The notes beneath the pieces were generated by a model. That model worked only from the letters and a program-made list of their open reading frames with translations. It searched no databases and was not told where the DNA came from. A stretch of DNA of 64,000 nucleotides from Flavobacterium sp. CF108 (GTDB taxonomy: Bacteria; Bacteroidota; Bacteroidia; Flavobacteriales; Flavobacteriaceae): the NCBI RefSeq assembly GCF_900129795.1, contig NZ_FQWW01000004.1:248001-312000 (forward strand), read 5' to 3'. How positions within the stretch are numbered: the first letter of the stretch is position 1; each line of letters starts with the position of its first letter. Positions 50,623-60,802 of the stretch are shown one piece after another. Made by a program: the position numbers and the translations under genes.

Positions 50623-52233
50623 TTACCAACCTGGATTTTGTGAAATAGTACCGTTAGAAAGAACTATTTGAGATTGCGGTAATGGAAACCAGCCTTGCGT
50701 TTCTGTTCTAAATGTTACATTAAATTGAGAATCAACATTTGTATTGTCAATTTCAGCTTTAGCTACAGCTACTCCTTGTCTGATTAAATCGAAATAACGT
50801 AATCCTTCCAGAGCTAATTCTAATTGGCGTTCTTTCATGATGGCAGCTTTATTAAAATTAGCCACTGTTAATCTGTGATTTGTATCTTTAAACGCTCTGT
50901 CACGAACTCTGTTTATATCTGCCAATGCCAAAGCACTATTAGTTTCTAAATTTAATTCGGCAGCCATTAACAATACATCCGAAAAACGAATAACAGCAAA
51001 ATCCTGATAGTTATCAATTTGGAAATTTCCTCCGTTTGCTTCTACAATACTTGTTCCTGCATCATTGTTAATTGGGCAGTATTTTTTCCATGAGTATCCT
51101 GTGTATTGACGCTGCTCTCTTGCTACCGGATCAAAATTTAAAGGGTTTCCTTTATAACTTTCATTTTTATAATCAATGATTGTTGCGTCTCTGCGGGTAT
51201 CTCCCGGTTCGTAAGCATTATACAATTTAGGAGTAACAGTTGCACCGCCCCATCCTGTTGCATAAGGACCAATTGCGCCGCCTCGAGGTGCAATATTAAC
51301 CTGAAAACGGTTTCCTTCATTTAAATTCCAGTCTCCTTTTCCTGAACCATTAAAACGAACAGCCCAAACCATTTCTGTGTTGTCTTCTCCGGCAAATTTG
51401 TCGAAAGATGCTGCTAACCAAAGATTAGCAAAATCAGCAACCAATCCGTGGCCGCTATTATTCACTACATCATTAATATAAGTAACGGCTTGTGCTTTAG
51501 TTATAACTCCTGCTAAGTCCGTTTTTTTATAATAATCAGTGTAGAATAAAAAGGTTCTTGCTAAATAAGCTTCTGCAGCCCATTTTGTAATACGCCCATA
51601 ATTTGCATTTCCTGCTTGAGAATAATTATCATTGTTTAAATTATCTGAAGCGAATTTTAAATCATTTGCTATCAAAGCGTAGGTTAACTCAGCCGGTTGT
51701 CTTGGCAATAAAAATTCGCTTGCCGAAATAGTATGATCTAATGGTACAATATCTCCAAACATTTTAGCTGCCATAAAGTGGAAATGCGCTCTTAAAAAAC
51801 GAGCTTCTGCTTCGTATCTTGTTTTTAGAGCTGTATCAGATCCCCAGTTTACTCTATCCAGATTTTCTAATAAAATGTTGGCTCTGTAAATTCCTAAATA
51901 GGCATATTTCCATACATCAGCATTCATTTCTTTATTCGAAACAAATAAAAATCTATCCCATTCTATATCTGTCTGCGCATCGGCAATCCCATATCCTCCA
52001 AAACAATCATCAGAAGCCTGTTCACTTATCAATAAAGGTCCGCCGTAAGCTTCGCGTTGTAATACATCATAAACAGCAATCAATCCTGAATAGGCATCGG
52101 CTGGAGTTCTATAAAAATTCTCTTCAACTTTGGTCGTAGAAGGTTCTGTATCTAGAAAATCATCTGAACAAGCTCCTAAAACGAACAAGCTTGAGACAGC
52201 TAATAATTTTATATATTTTTTCATCGTTTTCAT
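50623..52233 (-). CDS. susD: SusD/RagB-family glycan-binding lipoprotein
   Basis: A 536-residue SusD homologue with lipobox FVLGAC (Cys22 from the first ATG). Characteristic are CSDDFLDTEPSTTKVEENFY, the TPR-like helices (AEARFLRAHFHFMAAKMFGD, AYLARTFLFY) and the C-terminal ERQLELALEGLRYFDLIRQG. It caps the SusC channel and binds glycan at the cell surface. The gap to SusC is 4 bp, so they are translationally linked. The gene symbol denotes the family, not starch specificity. Confidence 0.95.
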   Translation of the reverse strand: MKTMKKYIKLLAVSSLFVLGACSDDFLDTEPSTTKVEENFYRTPADAYSGLIAVYDVLQREAYGGPLLISEQASDDCFGGYGIADAQTDIEWDRFLFVSNKEMNADVWKYAYLGIYRANILLENLDRVNWGSDTALKTRYEAEARFLRAHFHFMAAKMFGDIVPLDHTISASEFLLPRQPAELTYALIANDLKFASDNLNNDNYSQAGNANYGRITKWAAEAYLARTFLFYTDYYKKTDLAGVITKAQAVTYINDVVNNSGHGLVADFANLWLAASFDKFAGEDNTEMVWAVRFNGSGKGDWNLNEGNRFQVNIAPRGGAIGPYATGWGGATVTPKLYNAYEPGDTRRDATIIDYKNESYKGNPLNFDPVAREQRQYTGYSWKKYCPINNDAGTSIVEANGGNFQIDNYQDFAVIRFSDVLLMAAELNLETNSALALADINRVRDRAFKDTNHRLTVANFNKAAIMKERQLELALEGLRYFDLIRQGVAVAKAEIDNTNVDSQFNVTFRTETQGWFPLPQSQIVLSNGTISQNPGW

Positions 52234-52236
52234 AAT

Positions 52237-55200
52237 TTAAAAGTTAACATTTAGACCCATCATGTACGTACGTGGCTGTGGGTAATATCCAACATCAATT
52301 CCTTTCGCCCACGGTTGTGTTAAGTTACCGTTGCTGTCTCTTGCAGTATTCCCAAATCCAATTTCAGGATCCATTCCTTTATATTTTGTAAAAGTGAATA
52401 GGTTATTAGCTGCAACATACAATCTGAATTTGCTGAAGAAGTTCAATTTGTTTGTCAGTTTTGTTAAATCACAACCAAAAGTTGCATTCTTAATTCTGAA
52501 GAAATCAGCATTTTGAACATATAAATCAGAAAACTTCGTGTAATTTCCATTTGAATCTGTTCCGTAAGTAACTCTTGGAACTCTGTTAGAACTTCCTTCT
52601 GTAGTCCATCTGTTTAAAACATCTGTAGTATAGTTTGTGTAACCGCGTGTTGGGTCGTGAATGCCGAAAACATTTTGGTTTCCTGCAACTCCATAAGTAT
52701 TAACCGTTAAGTCAAATGCTTTGTATGATAAGTCAAAATTAAAACCATAAGTAAAATCAGGGTTTGGATCTCCAACTTTCGTTTTATCATTAGCATCGAT
52801 TTTTCCATCTCCATTTAAATCTACAAAACGAACATCTCCAGGCGCTGCACCCGGTTGTGCGCTTGCTGCAACTTCTGCCGCATTCTGAAAAATTCCAGCT
52901 GTTTTTAATCCGTAGAAATAACCTATTGGCTGCCCAACCTCAACACGGTTCAACTCATCTGTTCCCTGAAATAATAAATTTGGATCTCCGTGAATAATAC
53001 CTTCGCTGTTTGCAACTCTAAGTACTTTGTTTTCATTGTGTGAAAGATTGGCGTTTACGGCAAAATTCCAATTTTCATTAAACTTAGTATGATAGGCTAA
53101 AGCAATTTCAAATCCTTTATTTTGAATATCTCCTCCATTAATATAAGGAGCTGTAGCACCTGCATAAACTGGAATCGATGCTAAAACCAGCCAGTCTTTT
53201 GTTTTTTTATCGTAGTAATCAAATGTTAATGAGAAGTTTTTAAACAAAACAGCATCAAATCCAAGATCTAATTGCTCTGACGTTTCCCATTTTAAGTCAG
53301 GATTTGAAAGCTGATCCGGGCTTGCACCTGTTTGTAATGTTTCTGTTCCTGTCCCAAAATGATAGTTTTTATTGTACGAACTAATAGTTGACATATAAGA
53401 AAAAGCAGGAATTTGATCGTTACCATTTTGTCCCCAGCTTGCTCTGATTTTCAATGAATTTAAAACTTTATTTTCTTGAAAGAAAGCCTCTTTATCGACA
53501 TTCCAACCTGCCGAAACGGATGGGAAATATCCATATCTGTTTGAAGCTGCAAAGTTTGATGAACCGTCTCTTCTTAAAGTTGCTGTAAATAAATATCTGT
53601 TGTTGAAATCATACAATAAACGTCCGAAATAAGACTGAATTCCGTAATCGCTACGATTTCCTTTTACTGTATTTGATGTCTGGTCTGTAGCATTACTTAA
53701 ATAAGCATGAGCAAAATCATCAAAAGTTAAGTTTTTACCCGTTGCTTCCATGAAATCTGAAGTATTTTTTTTGGCAGAAGTACCAACTAATACATCAAAA
53801 TTGTGAACTCCGTTTAAAGTTCCTTTGTATTGAACCGTGTTTTCAAAAATCCATCCTAAAGATTTAGTTGCGTTTTGAGTAACGCTGGAAACCGTATTAT
53901 TATCATTTGAAGAAAGAGAATAAACCGGCTTGAAAGAACGGTAATTACTATCTGTCATATCAACACCAAAACTTGTTCTGTAGGTGAAATTTTTAAAGAA
54001 TTTTAATTCTGCAAAAATGTTTCCTACGTAACGGTTTGATTTTGTTTCATTGAAGTTATTATAATACAATGATCCTAGCGGATTACTAATATCTGCTGAA
54101 ATAGAAGAATGAGCAAAACCTCCATTTGCATCATAGGCTGAATCAATTGGCGCTGCATTCAAAAAGCTTCTGATTGCGTTACTGTAAATTCCCTGATCTG
54201 CAACTCCTGAACTTTTAATATTGGCAAAAGAGAAGTTTTCTCCAATTTTTAAATAATTTTCAATTACTTCTGAAGTTGAGTTTACATTGAATGTAATACG
54301 ATCATATTGTGATTGATTTGTTGAACCGCCAATCATACCTTCTTGTCCGTAATAAGACAATCCGGTTGCAATTGTAGATTTTTTATCACCACCGCTAATA
54401 GTAAGCGAATGGTTTTGTTTTATTGCACCTTCGTTAAACAAATCGTCCTGCCAGTCATGATTTGGAAAAGCAGCGATTTGTGCCTGCGTGTACAATGGCG
54501 TTAAACCAGAATTTACACGTGCCTCATTCATGATAGTAGTATATTCCTGCGTATTCAATAAATCCAGTTTTTTAGCTACTTGCTGAAAACCTGTATAAGA
54601 ATTAAAAGACACATTCATTTTACCATCTTTTCCTTTTTTTGTTGTTACCAAAATAACCCCATTTGCCGCTCTGGCTCCATAGATAGATCCTGCAGAAGCA
54701 TCTTTTAGAACGTCAACCCTTTCTATAGAAGAAGGATCAAGATATCCAATTCCGTTATCTACAACAACTCCATCCACTACATAAAGAGGTGTATTATTTC
54801 CTGCTGTTCCAACTCCACGAATGTTTACTGCCATTCCCGCTCCCGGCTGTCCTGAAGTTGAAGTAACATTTACACCCGCAGCCTGACCTTGTAAAGCATT
54901 TGTAACATCTAAGGTTGCTACCTGCTGAATGTCTTTTCCTGAAACTAATGAAGTTGCGGCAGTATTTACCTTTTTCTTTTGTGTACCGTAACCGATAACT
55001 ACAATTTCTTTCAGTTCTGCAGTTTCTTCCTGCATCGTAACATTGATAGTTTTTTGAGTTCCTACTGTTACTTTCTGTGTTTTAAATCCGATAAAAGTAA
55101 AAACAAGAACGTCTCCGGTTTTTGCTTCTATTTTATAATTTCCATCAAAATCGGTTGCGGCGCTAATTTTAGTTCCTTCTACAGAGACAGACGCTCCGGG

Positions 55201-55350
55201 AACGCCCATTCCGTCAACAGCCGATGTTACAATTCCATTCACAGATCGGGATTGTGCCTGAGCAAAAGCCGACTGCATCATAAATAAGCTAAACAACAGC
55301 GTCGTGCAAAACGAGAGCATTGTTGTTTTAATACAATATTTGCTTTTCAT
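52237..55350 (-). CDS. susC: SusC/RagA-family TonB-dependent transporter
   Basis: A 1037-residue outer-membrane transporter. The signal peptide ends near residue 31 (SAFAQ). A carboxypeptidase-like domain (RSVNGIVTSAVDGMGVPGAS onward, about 35-110) precedes the plug (KKKVNTAATSLVSGKDIQQV, NIRGVGTAGNNTPLYVVDG, VDVLKDASAGSIYGARAANG). The barrel ends GLNVNF. With SusD it forms the oligosaccharide importer that heads the PUL. A 442-bp gap separates it from the divergent Nudix regulators. Confidence 0.96.
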   Translation of the reverse strand: MKSKYCIKTTMLSFCTTLLFSLFMMQSAFAQAQSRSVNGIVTSAVDGMGVPGASVSVEGTKISAATDFDGNYKIEAKTGDVLVFTFIGFKTQKVTVGTQKTINVTMQEETAELKEIVVIGYGTQKKKVNTAATSLVSGKDIQQVATLDVTNALQGQAAGVNVTSTSGQPGAGMAVNIRGVGTAGNNTPLYVVDGVVVDNGIGYLDPSSIERVDVLKDASAGSIYGARAANGVILVTTKKGKDGKMNVSFNSYTGFQQVAKKLDLLNTQEYTTIMNEARVNSGLTPLYTQAQIAAFPNHDWQDDLFNEGAIKQNHSLTISGGDKKSTIATGLSYYGQEGMIGGSTNQSQYDRITFNVNSTSEVIENYLKIGENFSFANIKSSGVADQGIYSNAIRSFLNAAPIDSAYDANGGFAHSSISADISNPLGSLYYNNFNETKSNRYVGNIFAELKFFKNFTYRTSFGVDMTDSNYRSFKPVYSLSSNDNNTVSSVTQNATKSLGWIFENTVQYKGTLNGVHNFDVLVGTSAKKNTSDFMEATGKNLTFDDFAHAYLSNATDQTSNTVKGNRSDYGIQSYFGRLLYDFNNRYLFTATLRRDGSSNFAASNRYGYFPSVSAGWNVDKEAFFQENKVLNSLKIRASWGQNGNDQIPAFSYMSTISSYNKNYHFGTGTETLQTGASPDQLSNPDLKWETSEQLDLGFDAVLFKNFSLTFDYYDKKTKDWLVLASIPVYAGATAPYINGGDIQNKGFEIALAYHTKFNENWNFAVNANLSHNENKVLRVANSEGIIHGDPNLLFQGTDELNRVEVGQPIGYFYGLKTAGIFQNAAEVAASAQPGAAPGDVRFVDLNGDGKIDANDKTKVGDPNPDFTYGFNFDLSYKAFDLTVNTYGVAGNQNVFGIHDPTRGYTNYTTDVLNRWTTEGSSNRVPRVTYGTDSNGNYTKFSDLYVQNADFFRIKNATFGCDLTKLTNKLNFFSKFRLYVAANNLFTFTKYKGMDPEIGFGNTARDSNGNLTQPWAKGIDVGYYPQPRTYMMGLNVNF

Positions 55351-55813
55351 AGTAAATAAGAGTTGGTTTAAATTAAGTTAGTTACGTTTATTGTGATCAA
55401 AGTGTAAGTTCTTTTTCTCTATAATTTACCTTCTCATTCTAATTCAAAAGTTAGTTTTTTAAAACTTATAGTCATATTGAACTTATCTTATGGTAAATTT
55501 GACTACAAGTGTAAAACTTTTTTTCTATTTTAGCAAAATATTAAGGTTATTTTTTTTCAATTCTGATTTATAGGGATTTATTTTTATTAATCTAACAAGA
55601 ACAAAGCTAAAAGTGAGAGAAAAAATATTGAAAAAATCATGTTGCAGCATTTTGACAATCAATAGTTTAAAATATTTTTGTTCTGAAATTGGTTTTTCAT
55701 CATAATTTCAAACAACTGACTATCAATTTTTTGCTTTGTTAAAAAAATATTAAGTAATCAAAAAAGGCAGTTATGCATTTTATTTATTTAATTTGTCAAA
55801 ATTTATTTCGCAC
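55351..55813. other. Divergent PUL control region
   Basis: AT-rich, no gene seen. It holds the inverted repeat at 55464-55510 and, on the minus strand, a -7-like TAGCTTTG (55609-55602) that would give susC a long leader of about 250 nt. No confident -33 partner was found. Confidence 0.45.
55464..55510. promoter_or_regulatory. Candidate operator: 15-bp inverted repeat between susC and the Nudix regulators
   Basis: ACTTATAGTCATATT (55464-55478) and AATTTGACTACAAGT (55496-55510) are reverse complements at 13 of 15 positions with a 17-bp spacer. It is 114 bp upstream of susC and about 300 bp upstream of the regulators, a plausible binding site for one of them. Confidence 0.45.
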
Positions 55814-56530
55814 ATGGATAAAAAAGTAGATGCCGACTCTGTAGCAAAAAACGAACAAAATGCAATGAACGCAATCACGATTGACTGCGTTGTTTTTGGT
55901 TTTGATGAAGGAAGTTTGGAAGTACTTTTAATCCAGCACGCAGAAGGTATTAGCAAAGGGAAATGGGGCCTTCCCGGCGGATGGATTTATAAAAAAGAAA
56001 GCACTGATGATGCGGCACATCGTTTATTGAACGAACTTACAGGTCTTGATAATATTTATCTGGAGCAGTTAAAAGCCTTTGGAGACCCAGATCGTTTCCC
56101 GCTTCGACGTGTTATCACTATTGGTTATTATGCTCTTGTAAAAAGAGAAGATTATAATATTAAAGCCGGTTTTACAGCTTCTGATGCTAAATGGTATAAA
56201 ATCAACAGTATTCCTGATTTGATTTACGATCACAACGAAATTTTATCTTATAGTATCCGAAATCTTCGCAACCGCGTTCGTCAGGCGCCTATTGGATTTA
56301 ATCTTTTACCGGAAAAATTTACTTTGCTGCAGTTGATGCATCTTTATGAAGAAATTCTGGGGATTGAAATGGATAAATCTAATTTCCGTCGAAAAATTCT
56401 GCACATGAAATTATTGGTTGCTTTAGATGAAAAACAACAAGACGTTTCGCATCGTGCTGCTAAACTTTATAAATTTGATCCAGACATTTATAAAAAACTG
56501 ACTGAAAAGGGTTTCAATTTTGAATTTTAA
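55814..56530 (+). CDS. Nudix-type regulator A (AraR-like)
   Basis: A 238-residue protein with an N-terminal Nudix fold and a C-terminal winged-helix region. The Nudix box (56-78) reads GWIYKKE then RLLNELTGL, so the REXXEE catalytic Glu pair is lost: sensing rather than hydrolysis is expected. The C-terminus (RNRVRQAPIGFNLLPEKF, FRRKILHMKL, HRAAKLYKF, KGFNFEF) is nearly identical to the next gene's. Such Nudix regulators control sugar catabolism genes in Bacteroidota. The ATG at 55814 was preferred to a TTG at 55793 that falls within the promoter area. Confidence 0.87.
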   Translation: MDKKVDADSVAKNEQNAMNAITIDCVVFGFDEGSLEVLLIQHAEGISKGKWGLPGGWIYKKESTDDAAHRLLNELTGLDNIYLEQLKAFGDPDRFPLRRVITIGYYALVKREDYNIKAGFTASDAKWYKINSIPDLIYDHNEILSYSIRNLRNRVRQAPIGFNLLPEKFTLLQLMHLYEEILGIEMDKSNFRRKILHMKLLVALDEKQQDVSHRAAKLYKFDPDIYKKLTEKGFNFEF

Positions 56531-56551
56531 AAAATAAGCATAAAAGCTAAA

Positions 56552-57286
56552 ATGGCAACAATATCTTCTAAAAAAACTTCTATAACCGAAAGCAAATCTG
56601 CTTCAAATAATGCGACAGCAATTGACGGAATTTCAATTGATTGTGTCATTTTTGGTTTTAAAAAAGAAAGTCTTGAAGTACTTTTAGTTCAGCATGCCGG
56701 CGGAGAAAGTGAAGGAAGCTGGGGAGTGTTAGGAGGCTGGCTGAAAAGGGAAGAAAGTGCCGATGATGCTGCACAGCGAATTTTATACGAACTTACAAGT
56801 CTGGACAATATTTATCTGGAGCAGTTAAAAGCTTTTACAAATCCGGCTCGTGTTCACGATCGCCGCATTGTAACTATTGGATATTATACGCTTGTAAATC
56901 AAGAAGATTATAATGTTAGGGCAAGTATAGCAGTTCGTGAAGCAAAATGGTGTAAGATAAATGAGGTTCCCAATTTGATTTTTGATCATAATGAGATTTT
57001 AAATTTTAGCCTACTTCAGCTTAGAAACCGCGTTCGTCAGGCGCCAATTGGTTTTAATCTTCTGCCTGAAAAATTTACTTTACTGCAATTAATGCATCTT
57101 TATGAAGAAATCCTGGGAATTGAATTGGACAAGTCTAATTTCCGTCGAAAAATTCTTCACATGAAACTACTTTTCGCACTCGATGAAAAACAGCAGGATG
57201 TATCGCACAGAGCGGCAAAACTCTATAAGTTTGATGCCGAAATCTACAAGAAACTAACTGAAAAAGGTTTTAATTTTGAGTTTTAA
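56552..57286 (+). CDS. Nudix-type regulator B, tandem paralogue
   Basis: A 244-residue paralogue of the preceding gene, 21 bp downstream. The Nudix box is also degenerate (GWLKREE then RILYELTSL). The C-terminal 87 residues from RNRVRQAPIG differ from paralogue A at only about four positions, whereas the Nudix domain and N-terminus differ much more. It would read the same DNA sites but could sense another ligand. Cotranscription with A is likely. Confidence 0.87.
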   Translation: MATISSKKTSITESKSASNNATAIDGISIDCVIFGFKKESLEVLLVQHAGGESEGSWGVLGGWLKREESADDAAQRILYELTSLDNIYLEQLKAFTNPARVHDRRIVTIGYYTLVNQEDYNVRASIAVREAKWCKINEVPNLIFDHNEILNFSLLQLRNRVRQAPIGFNLLPEKFTLLQLMHLYEEILGIELDKSNFRRKILHMKLLFALDEKQQDVSHRAAKLYKFDAEIYKKLTEKGFNFEF

Positions 57287-57352
57287 ATAAAAAATTGAAT
57301 TTCACCTTTTAACTATCGGACACACATCATTCCAGAATCCAAAACTTTGCGC

Positions 57353-57360
57353 TATCTTTG
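57353..57360 (+). promoter_or_regulatory. -7 promoter box for lepA
   Basis: TATCTTTG, exact TAnnTTTG match, 91 bp before the lepA ATG, so the mRNA would have a leader of about 85 nt. Confidence 0.55.
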
Positions 57361-57450
57361 CCCCTTAATAAGAGACGTTAAAACAATTGTTATAGCGCAA
57401 TTTGCATCCGAAAAAATACTTAAACTCGATTAGAGAACTGATATATTAAA

Positions 57451-59247
57451 ATGAAGAAGATACGTAACTTTTGCATTATTGCACACATTGACCACGGTAA
57501 AAGTACACTGGCAGACCGATTATTGGGCGCTACTCAAACTGTTACAGCTCGTGAGGAAAAAGCACAATTGCTTGACAACATGGACTTGGAGCGCGAGCGC
57601 GGTATTACCATAAAAAGTCACGCCATACAAATGGAATATACATATAAAGGTGAAGAATATATCTTAAACTTAATCGATACTCCGGGACACGTTGACTTTT
57701 CATACGAAGTTTCTAGATCGATTGCTGCCTGCGAAGGTGCGCTTTTGATTGTTGACGCGGCACAAAGTATTCAGGCGCAGACTATTTCTAACTTGTATTT
57801 GGCTTTAGAGAACGATTTGGAAATTATTCCGGTTTTAAATAAAGTTGATTTACCAAGTGCAAATCCGGAAGAAGTTAGCGACGATATTATTGATTTATTA
57901 GGATGTAAATTAGAAGATATTATTCACGCTTCTGGAAAAACAGGCTTTGGTGTTGAAAATATTTTGGCAGCTATTATCGAAAAAATTCCTGCTCCAAAAG
58001 GAAATCCTGAAGAGCCATTACAGGCTTTGATTTTTGACTCGGTGTATAATCCGTTTCGTGGAATCGAGGTAATCTTTAGAGTTGTAAATGGTGAAATTAA
58101 AAAAGGTCAGAAAATTAAATTCATGGCTACGGACAATGAATATTTTGCTGACGAAATTGGAACTTTAAAATTAAATCAGGTTCCTAAAAGTGTAGTTTCT
58201 GCCGGAGATGTTGGTTATTTGATTTCTGGAATTAAGGAAGCGCGCGAAGTAAAAGTTGGTGATACAATTACGGATGCAAAAGTTCCGACAACAAATATGA
58301 TTACTGGTTTTGAGGACGTAAAACCAATGGTATTTGCCGGAATTTATCCTGTTGATACAGAAGATTACGAAGATTTACGTTCTTCAATGGAGAAATTACA
58401 GTTAAACGATGCTTCGTTAGTATTTACTCCTGAGAGTTCTGCTGCGTTGGGATTTGGTTTCCGTTGTGGATTCTTGGGAATGCTTCACATGGAAATTATT
58501 CAGGAACGTTTAGAGCGTGAGTTCGATATGACTGTAATTACTACGGTTCCTAACGTTTCGTATTTGGCTTATACTAAAAAAGAGCCTGAAAAAGCATTAA
58601 TTGTAAACAATCCTTCTGATTTGCCAGAACCTTCAAAGCTGGACAGAGTTGAAGAACCTTATATTAAAGCTACAATTATTACAAAATCTGACTTTGTTGG
58701 AAACGTAATGAGTTTATGTATTGAAAAACGCGGTTTAATTACGAACCAAACGTATTTAACTACTGAAAGAGTTGAGTTGAATTTTGATATGCCTTTGGCC
58801 GAAATTGTATTCGATTTTTACGATCGTTTAAAAACAGTTTCTAAAGGTTATGCTTCTTTTGATTACTCTCCTATCGGAATGAGAACTTCGAAATTAGTAA
58901 AACTTGACGTTCTTTTAAATGCTCAAACAGTTGATGCGCTTTCTGCATTAATCCACGAAGATAACGCGTATAACATCGGTAAAAAAATGACTGAGAAATT
59001 ACGTGAATTAATTCCAAGACAGCAATTCGACATTCCGATTCAGGCTGCAATTGGAGCAAAAATTATTGCTCGTGAAACTATTAAAGCACTTCGTAAAGAC
59101 GTTACCGCAAAATGTTACGGTGGAGATATTTCGCGTAAGCGTAAACTTCTTGAAAAACAGAAAAAAGGTAAAAAACGTATGCGTCAGGTAGGAAACGTTG
59201 AGATTCCGCAAGAGGCGTTTATGGCTGTATTGAAACTTAACGATTAA
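57451..59247 (+). CDS. lepA: Elongation factor 4 (LepA)
   Basis: Ribosome back-translocase GTPase, 598 residues. G-domain motifs: [15 protein letters not shown] (11-25), [26 protein letters not shown] and NKVDL. The C-terminal LepA-specific domain has [20 protein letters not shown], then [20 protein letters not shown] and [16 protein letters not shown]. Complete and ordinary; followed by a terminator. Confidence 0.98.
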   Translation: MKKIRNFCIIAHIDHGKSTLADRLLGATQTVTAREEKAQLLDNMDLERERGITIKSHAIQMEYTYKGEEYILNLIDTPGHVDFSYEVSRSIAACEGALLIVDAAQSIQAQTISNLYLALENDLEIIPVLNKVDLPSANPEEVSDDIIDLLGCKLEDIIHASGKTGFGVENILAAIIEKIPAPKGNPEEPLQALIFDSVYNPFRGIEVIFRVVNGEIKKGQKIKFMATDNEYFADEIGTLKLNQVPKSVVSAGDVGYLISGIKEAREVKVGDTITDAKVPTTNMITGFEDVKPMVFAGIYPVDTEDYEDLRSSMEKLQLNDASLVFTPESSAALGFGFRCGFLGMLHMEIIQERLEREFDMTVITTVPNVSYLAYTKKEPEKALIVNNPSDLPEPSKLDRVEEPYIKATIITKSDFVGNVMSLCIEKRGLITNQTYLTTERVELNFDMPLAEIVFDFYDRLKTVSKGYASFDYSPIGMRTSKLVKLDVLLNAQTVDALSALIHEDNAYNIGKKMTEKLRELIPRQQFDIPIQAAIGAKIIARETIKALRKDVTAKCYGGDISRKRKLLEKQKKGKKRMRQVGNVEIPQEAFMAVLKLND

Positions 59248-59291
59248 TTTTTTTTTTAGAAGAAAAAATAAAGAGAATAGAATATAGATTT

Positions 59292-59330
59292 AAACCCGAT
59301 AATTTACGTTATCGGGTTTTTTATTTTTTT
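59292..59330 (+). terminator. Intrinsic terminator after lepA
   Basis: AAACCCGATAA and TTATCGGGTTT form an 11-bp stem with a 6-nt loop, then T-rich DNA. Confidence 0.88.
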
Positions 59331-59391
59331 ACGTTATGGATTTAGATTGAGTAGATGTAAAGGGAATCATTTCTTTGTCGATTTACTGGAC

Positions 59392-59666
59392 GTAGACGCA
59401 CTGCTGTGCGTCTCTACGGATATACTTTGTGAAAAATATTTCTATCACGTTCGATTTTCCCGCACAGAATTGTAGAGACGCACTGCAGTGCGTCTCTACG
59501 GATATGCTTTGTGAAAATATATTTCTTCTATTACAACCAATTTGCCCACACAGAATTGTAGAGACGCACTGCAGTGCGTCTACGCAAAGTATGTCGACAA
59601 CAGCAAAAACCAAACGGAATAAAATATGGATTTTGATGGCGTAGACGCACTGCAGTGCGTCTCTAC
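59392..59666. repeat. Four GACGCACTGCAGTGCGTC palindromes, left cluster
   Basis: Copies at 59392-59417, 59472-59499 (a perfect 28-bp palindrome, GTAGAGACGCACTG and its complement), 59558-59583 and 59641-59666. Spaces are about 55-60 bp and share words such as CGCACAGAATTGTAGAG before and GGATATGCTTTGTGAAAATAT after. Not CRISPR: spacers are similar to one another and the repeats are palindromic. Confidence 0.9.
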
Positions 59667-59756
59667 AGATATACGTTGTGAAAATATATTTTCTTATATC
59701 TATTTCTTGACATAAAATATCTCAAAATTTCATAAAAGAGAAAATCAAAACCTTCG

Positions 59757-59764
59757 TATCTTTG
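59757..59764 (+). promoter_or_regulatory. -7 promoter box for the WYL regulator
   Basis: TATCTTTG, 40 bp before the ATG at 59804. Confidence 0.5.
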
Positions 59765-59803
59765 AATCTTTTCAACTGAAAAAACTTAGCAACTCCAAAA
59801 AAA

Positions 59804-60763
59804 ATGCTCGACGAAAGCCCAAAACGATTTGACCGAATTGTTGCCATTCTTATCCAATTACAATCTAAAAAAATTGTAAAAGCACAGGAATTGGCAGATC
59901 GTTTTGATTGCAGTCTGCGAACTATTTATCGGGATATTCGAACTCTTGAAGCTTCGGGAGTTCCTATTTATAGTGAAGCCGGAGTTGGTTATGCTTTAAT
60001 GGAAGGTTACCGACTTCCGCCTGTAATGTTTACGCGCGAAGAAGTAAGCAGTTTTATTGCTGCCGAAAAACTGATGCAGAAATTTACCGATCCTTCTTTA
60101 GGAAGTCATTATGCGTCGGCGATGTATAAACTGAAATCGGTTTTGCGAAGTACAGATAAAGACTGGGTTTCGAATATAGAATCTCGTGTTGTTATGCAGA
60201 CGGCTGAACCCATGTTTAACGATAATTCGCCAAATACTTTGGCACTTCTTTTTGAAGGTATTGCCGAAAAGAAACAAATTTTACTTTCGTACAAAACGTA
60301 TGAAACAGATGCAATTACACAAAGAAACATAGAGCCTGTGGGCGTTTTTCACGATAATAACAATTGGTATTTTTTAGGATATTGTCATTTACGACAAGAT
60401 TATCGTCAGTTTAGAACAGACAGAATTCAGGGCATTCGAAAAACAGATTGCGATTTTACAATCGAACATGATGCTTTAGAAACTTATTTGACTAAAACAG
60501 AAACTTGTCCAACAACAAAAGTCCGCATCTTAATTGATAAGAAAATTGCAAGATATCTGTCAACCGAGAAAAAATATCACGGCTTTATTTCTGAAAAAGA
60601 AATCGACGGAAAAATAGAAATGACGTTTATGTGCCGCGATATTGACAGCGGTTTTCCGCGTTGGTTTTTAATGTTTGGAGATCACGCCACAATCTTAGAA
60701 CCGGAAAGTTTAAAAACACGAACTTTAGAATTACTGGAAATTAACAGACAAAGGCTTTTATAA
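59804..60763 (+). CDS. YafY-type transcriptional regulator (HTH-WYL)
   Basis: A 319-residue regulator. The N-terminal HTH_11-type domain (about 8-60: VKAQELADRFDCSLRTIYRD) precedes a WYL domain (about 140-225, with RNIEPVGVFHDNNNWYFLGY and YRQFRTDRIQGI) and a C-terminal WCX-like extension. WYL domains bind nucleic acid or nucleotides. Its convergent neighbours are two DinB proteins, a frequent association. Target not identifiable. Confidence 0.9.
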   Translation: MLDESPKRFDRIVAILIQLQSKKIVKAQELADRFDCSLRTIYRDIRTLEASGVPIYSEAGVGYALMEGYRLPPVMFTREEVSSFIAAEKLMQKFTDPSLGSHYASAMYKLKSVLRSTDKDWVSNIESRVVMQTAEPMFNDNSPNTLALLFEGIAEKKQILLSYKTYETDAITQRNIEPVGVFHDNNNWYFLGYCHLRQDYRQFRTDRIQGIRKTDCDFTIEHDALETYLTKTETCPTTKVRILIDKKIARYLSTEKKYHGFISEKEIDGKIEMTFMCRDIDSGFPRWFLMFGDHATILEPESLKTRTLELLEINRQRLL

Positions 60764-60799
60764 AAAAACTCCCGAGAGATTATCTTTCGGGAGTTTTTT
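60763..60799. terminator. Bidirectional terminator
   Basis: AAAAAACTCCCGA (60763-60775) and TCGGGAGTTTTTT (60787-60799) are perfect complements, between the convergent WYL and DinB genes. Confidence 0.9.
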
Positions 60800-60802
60800 A
60801 TT

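Noticed and set aside
59392..59666. Possible CRISPR-like array of regularly spaced repeats
   Set aside because: The repeats are palindromic, the spacers resemble one another, only four copies exist, and no cas genes are present.
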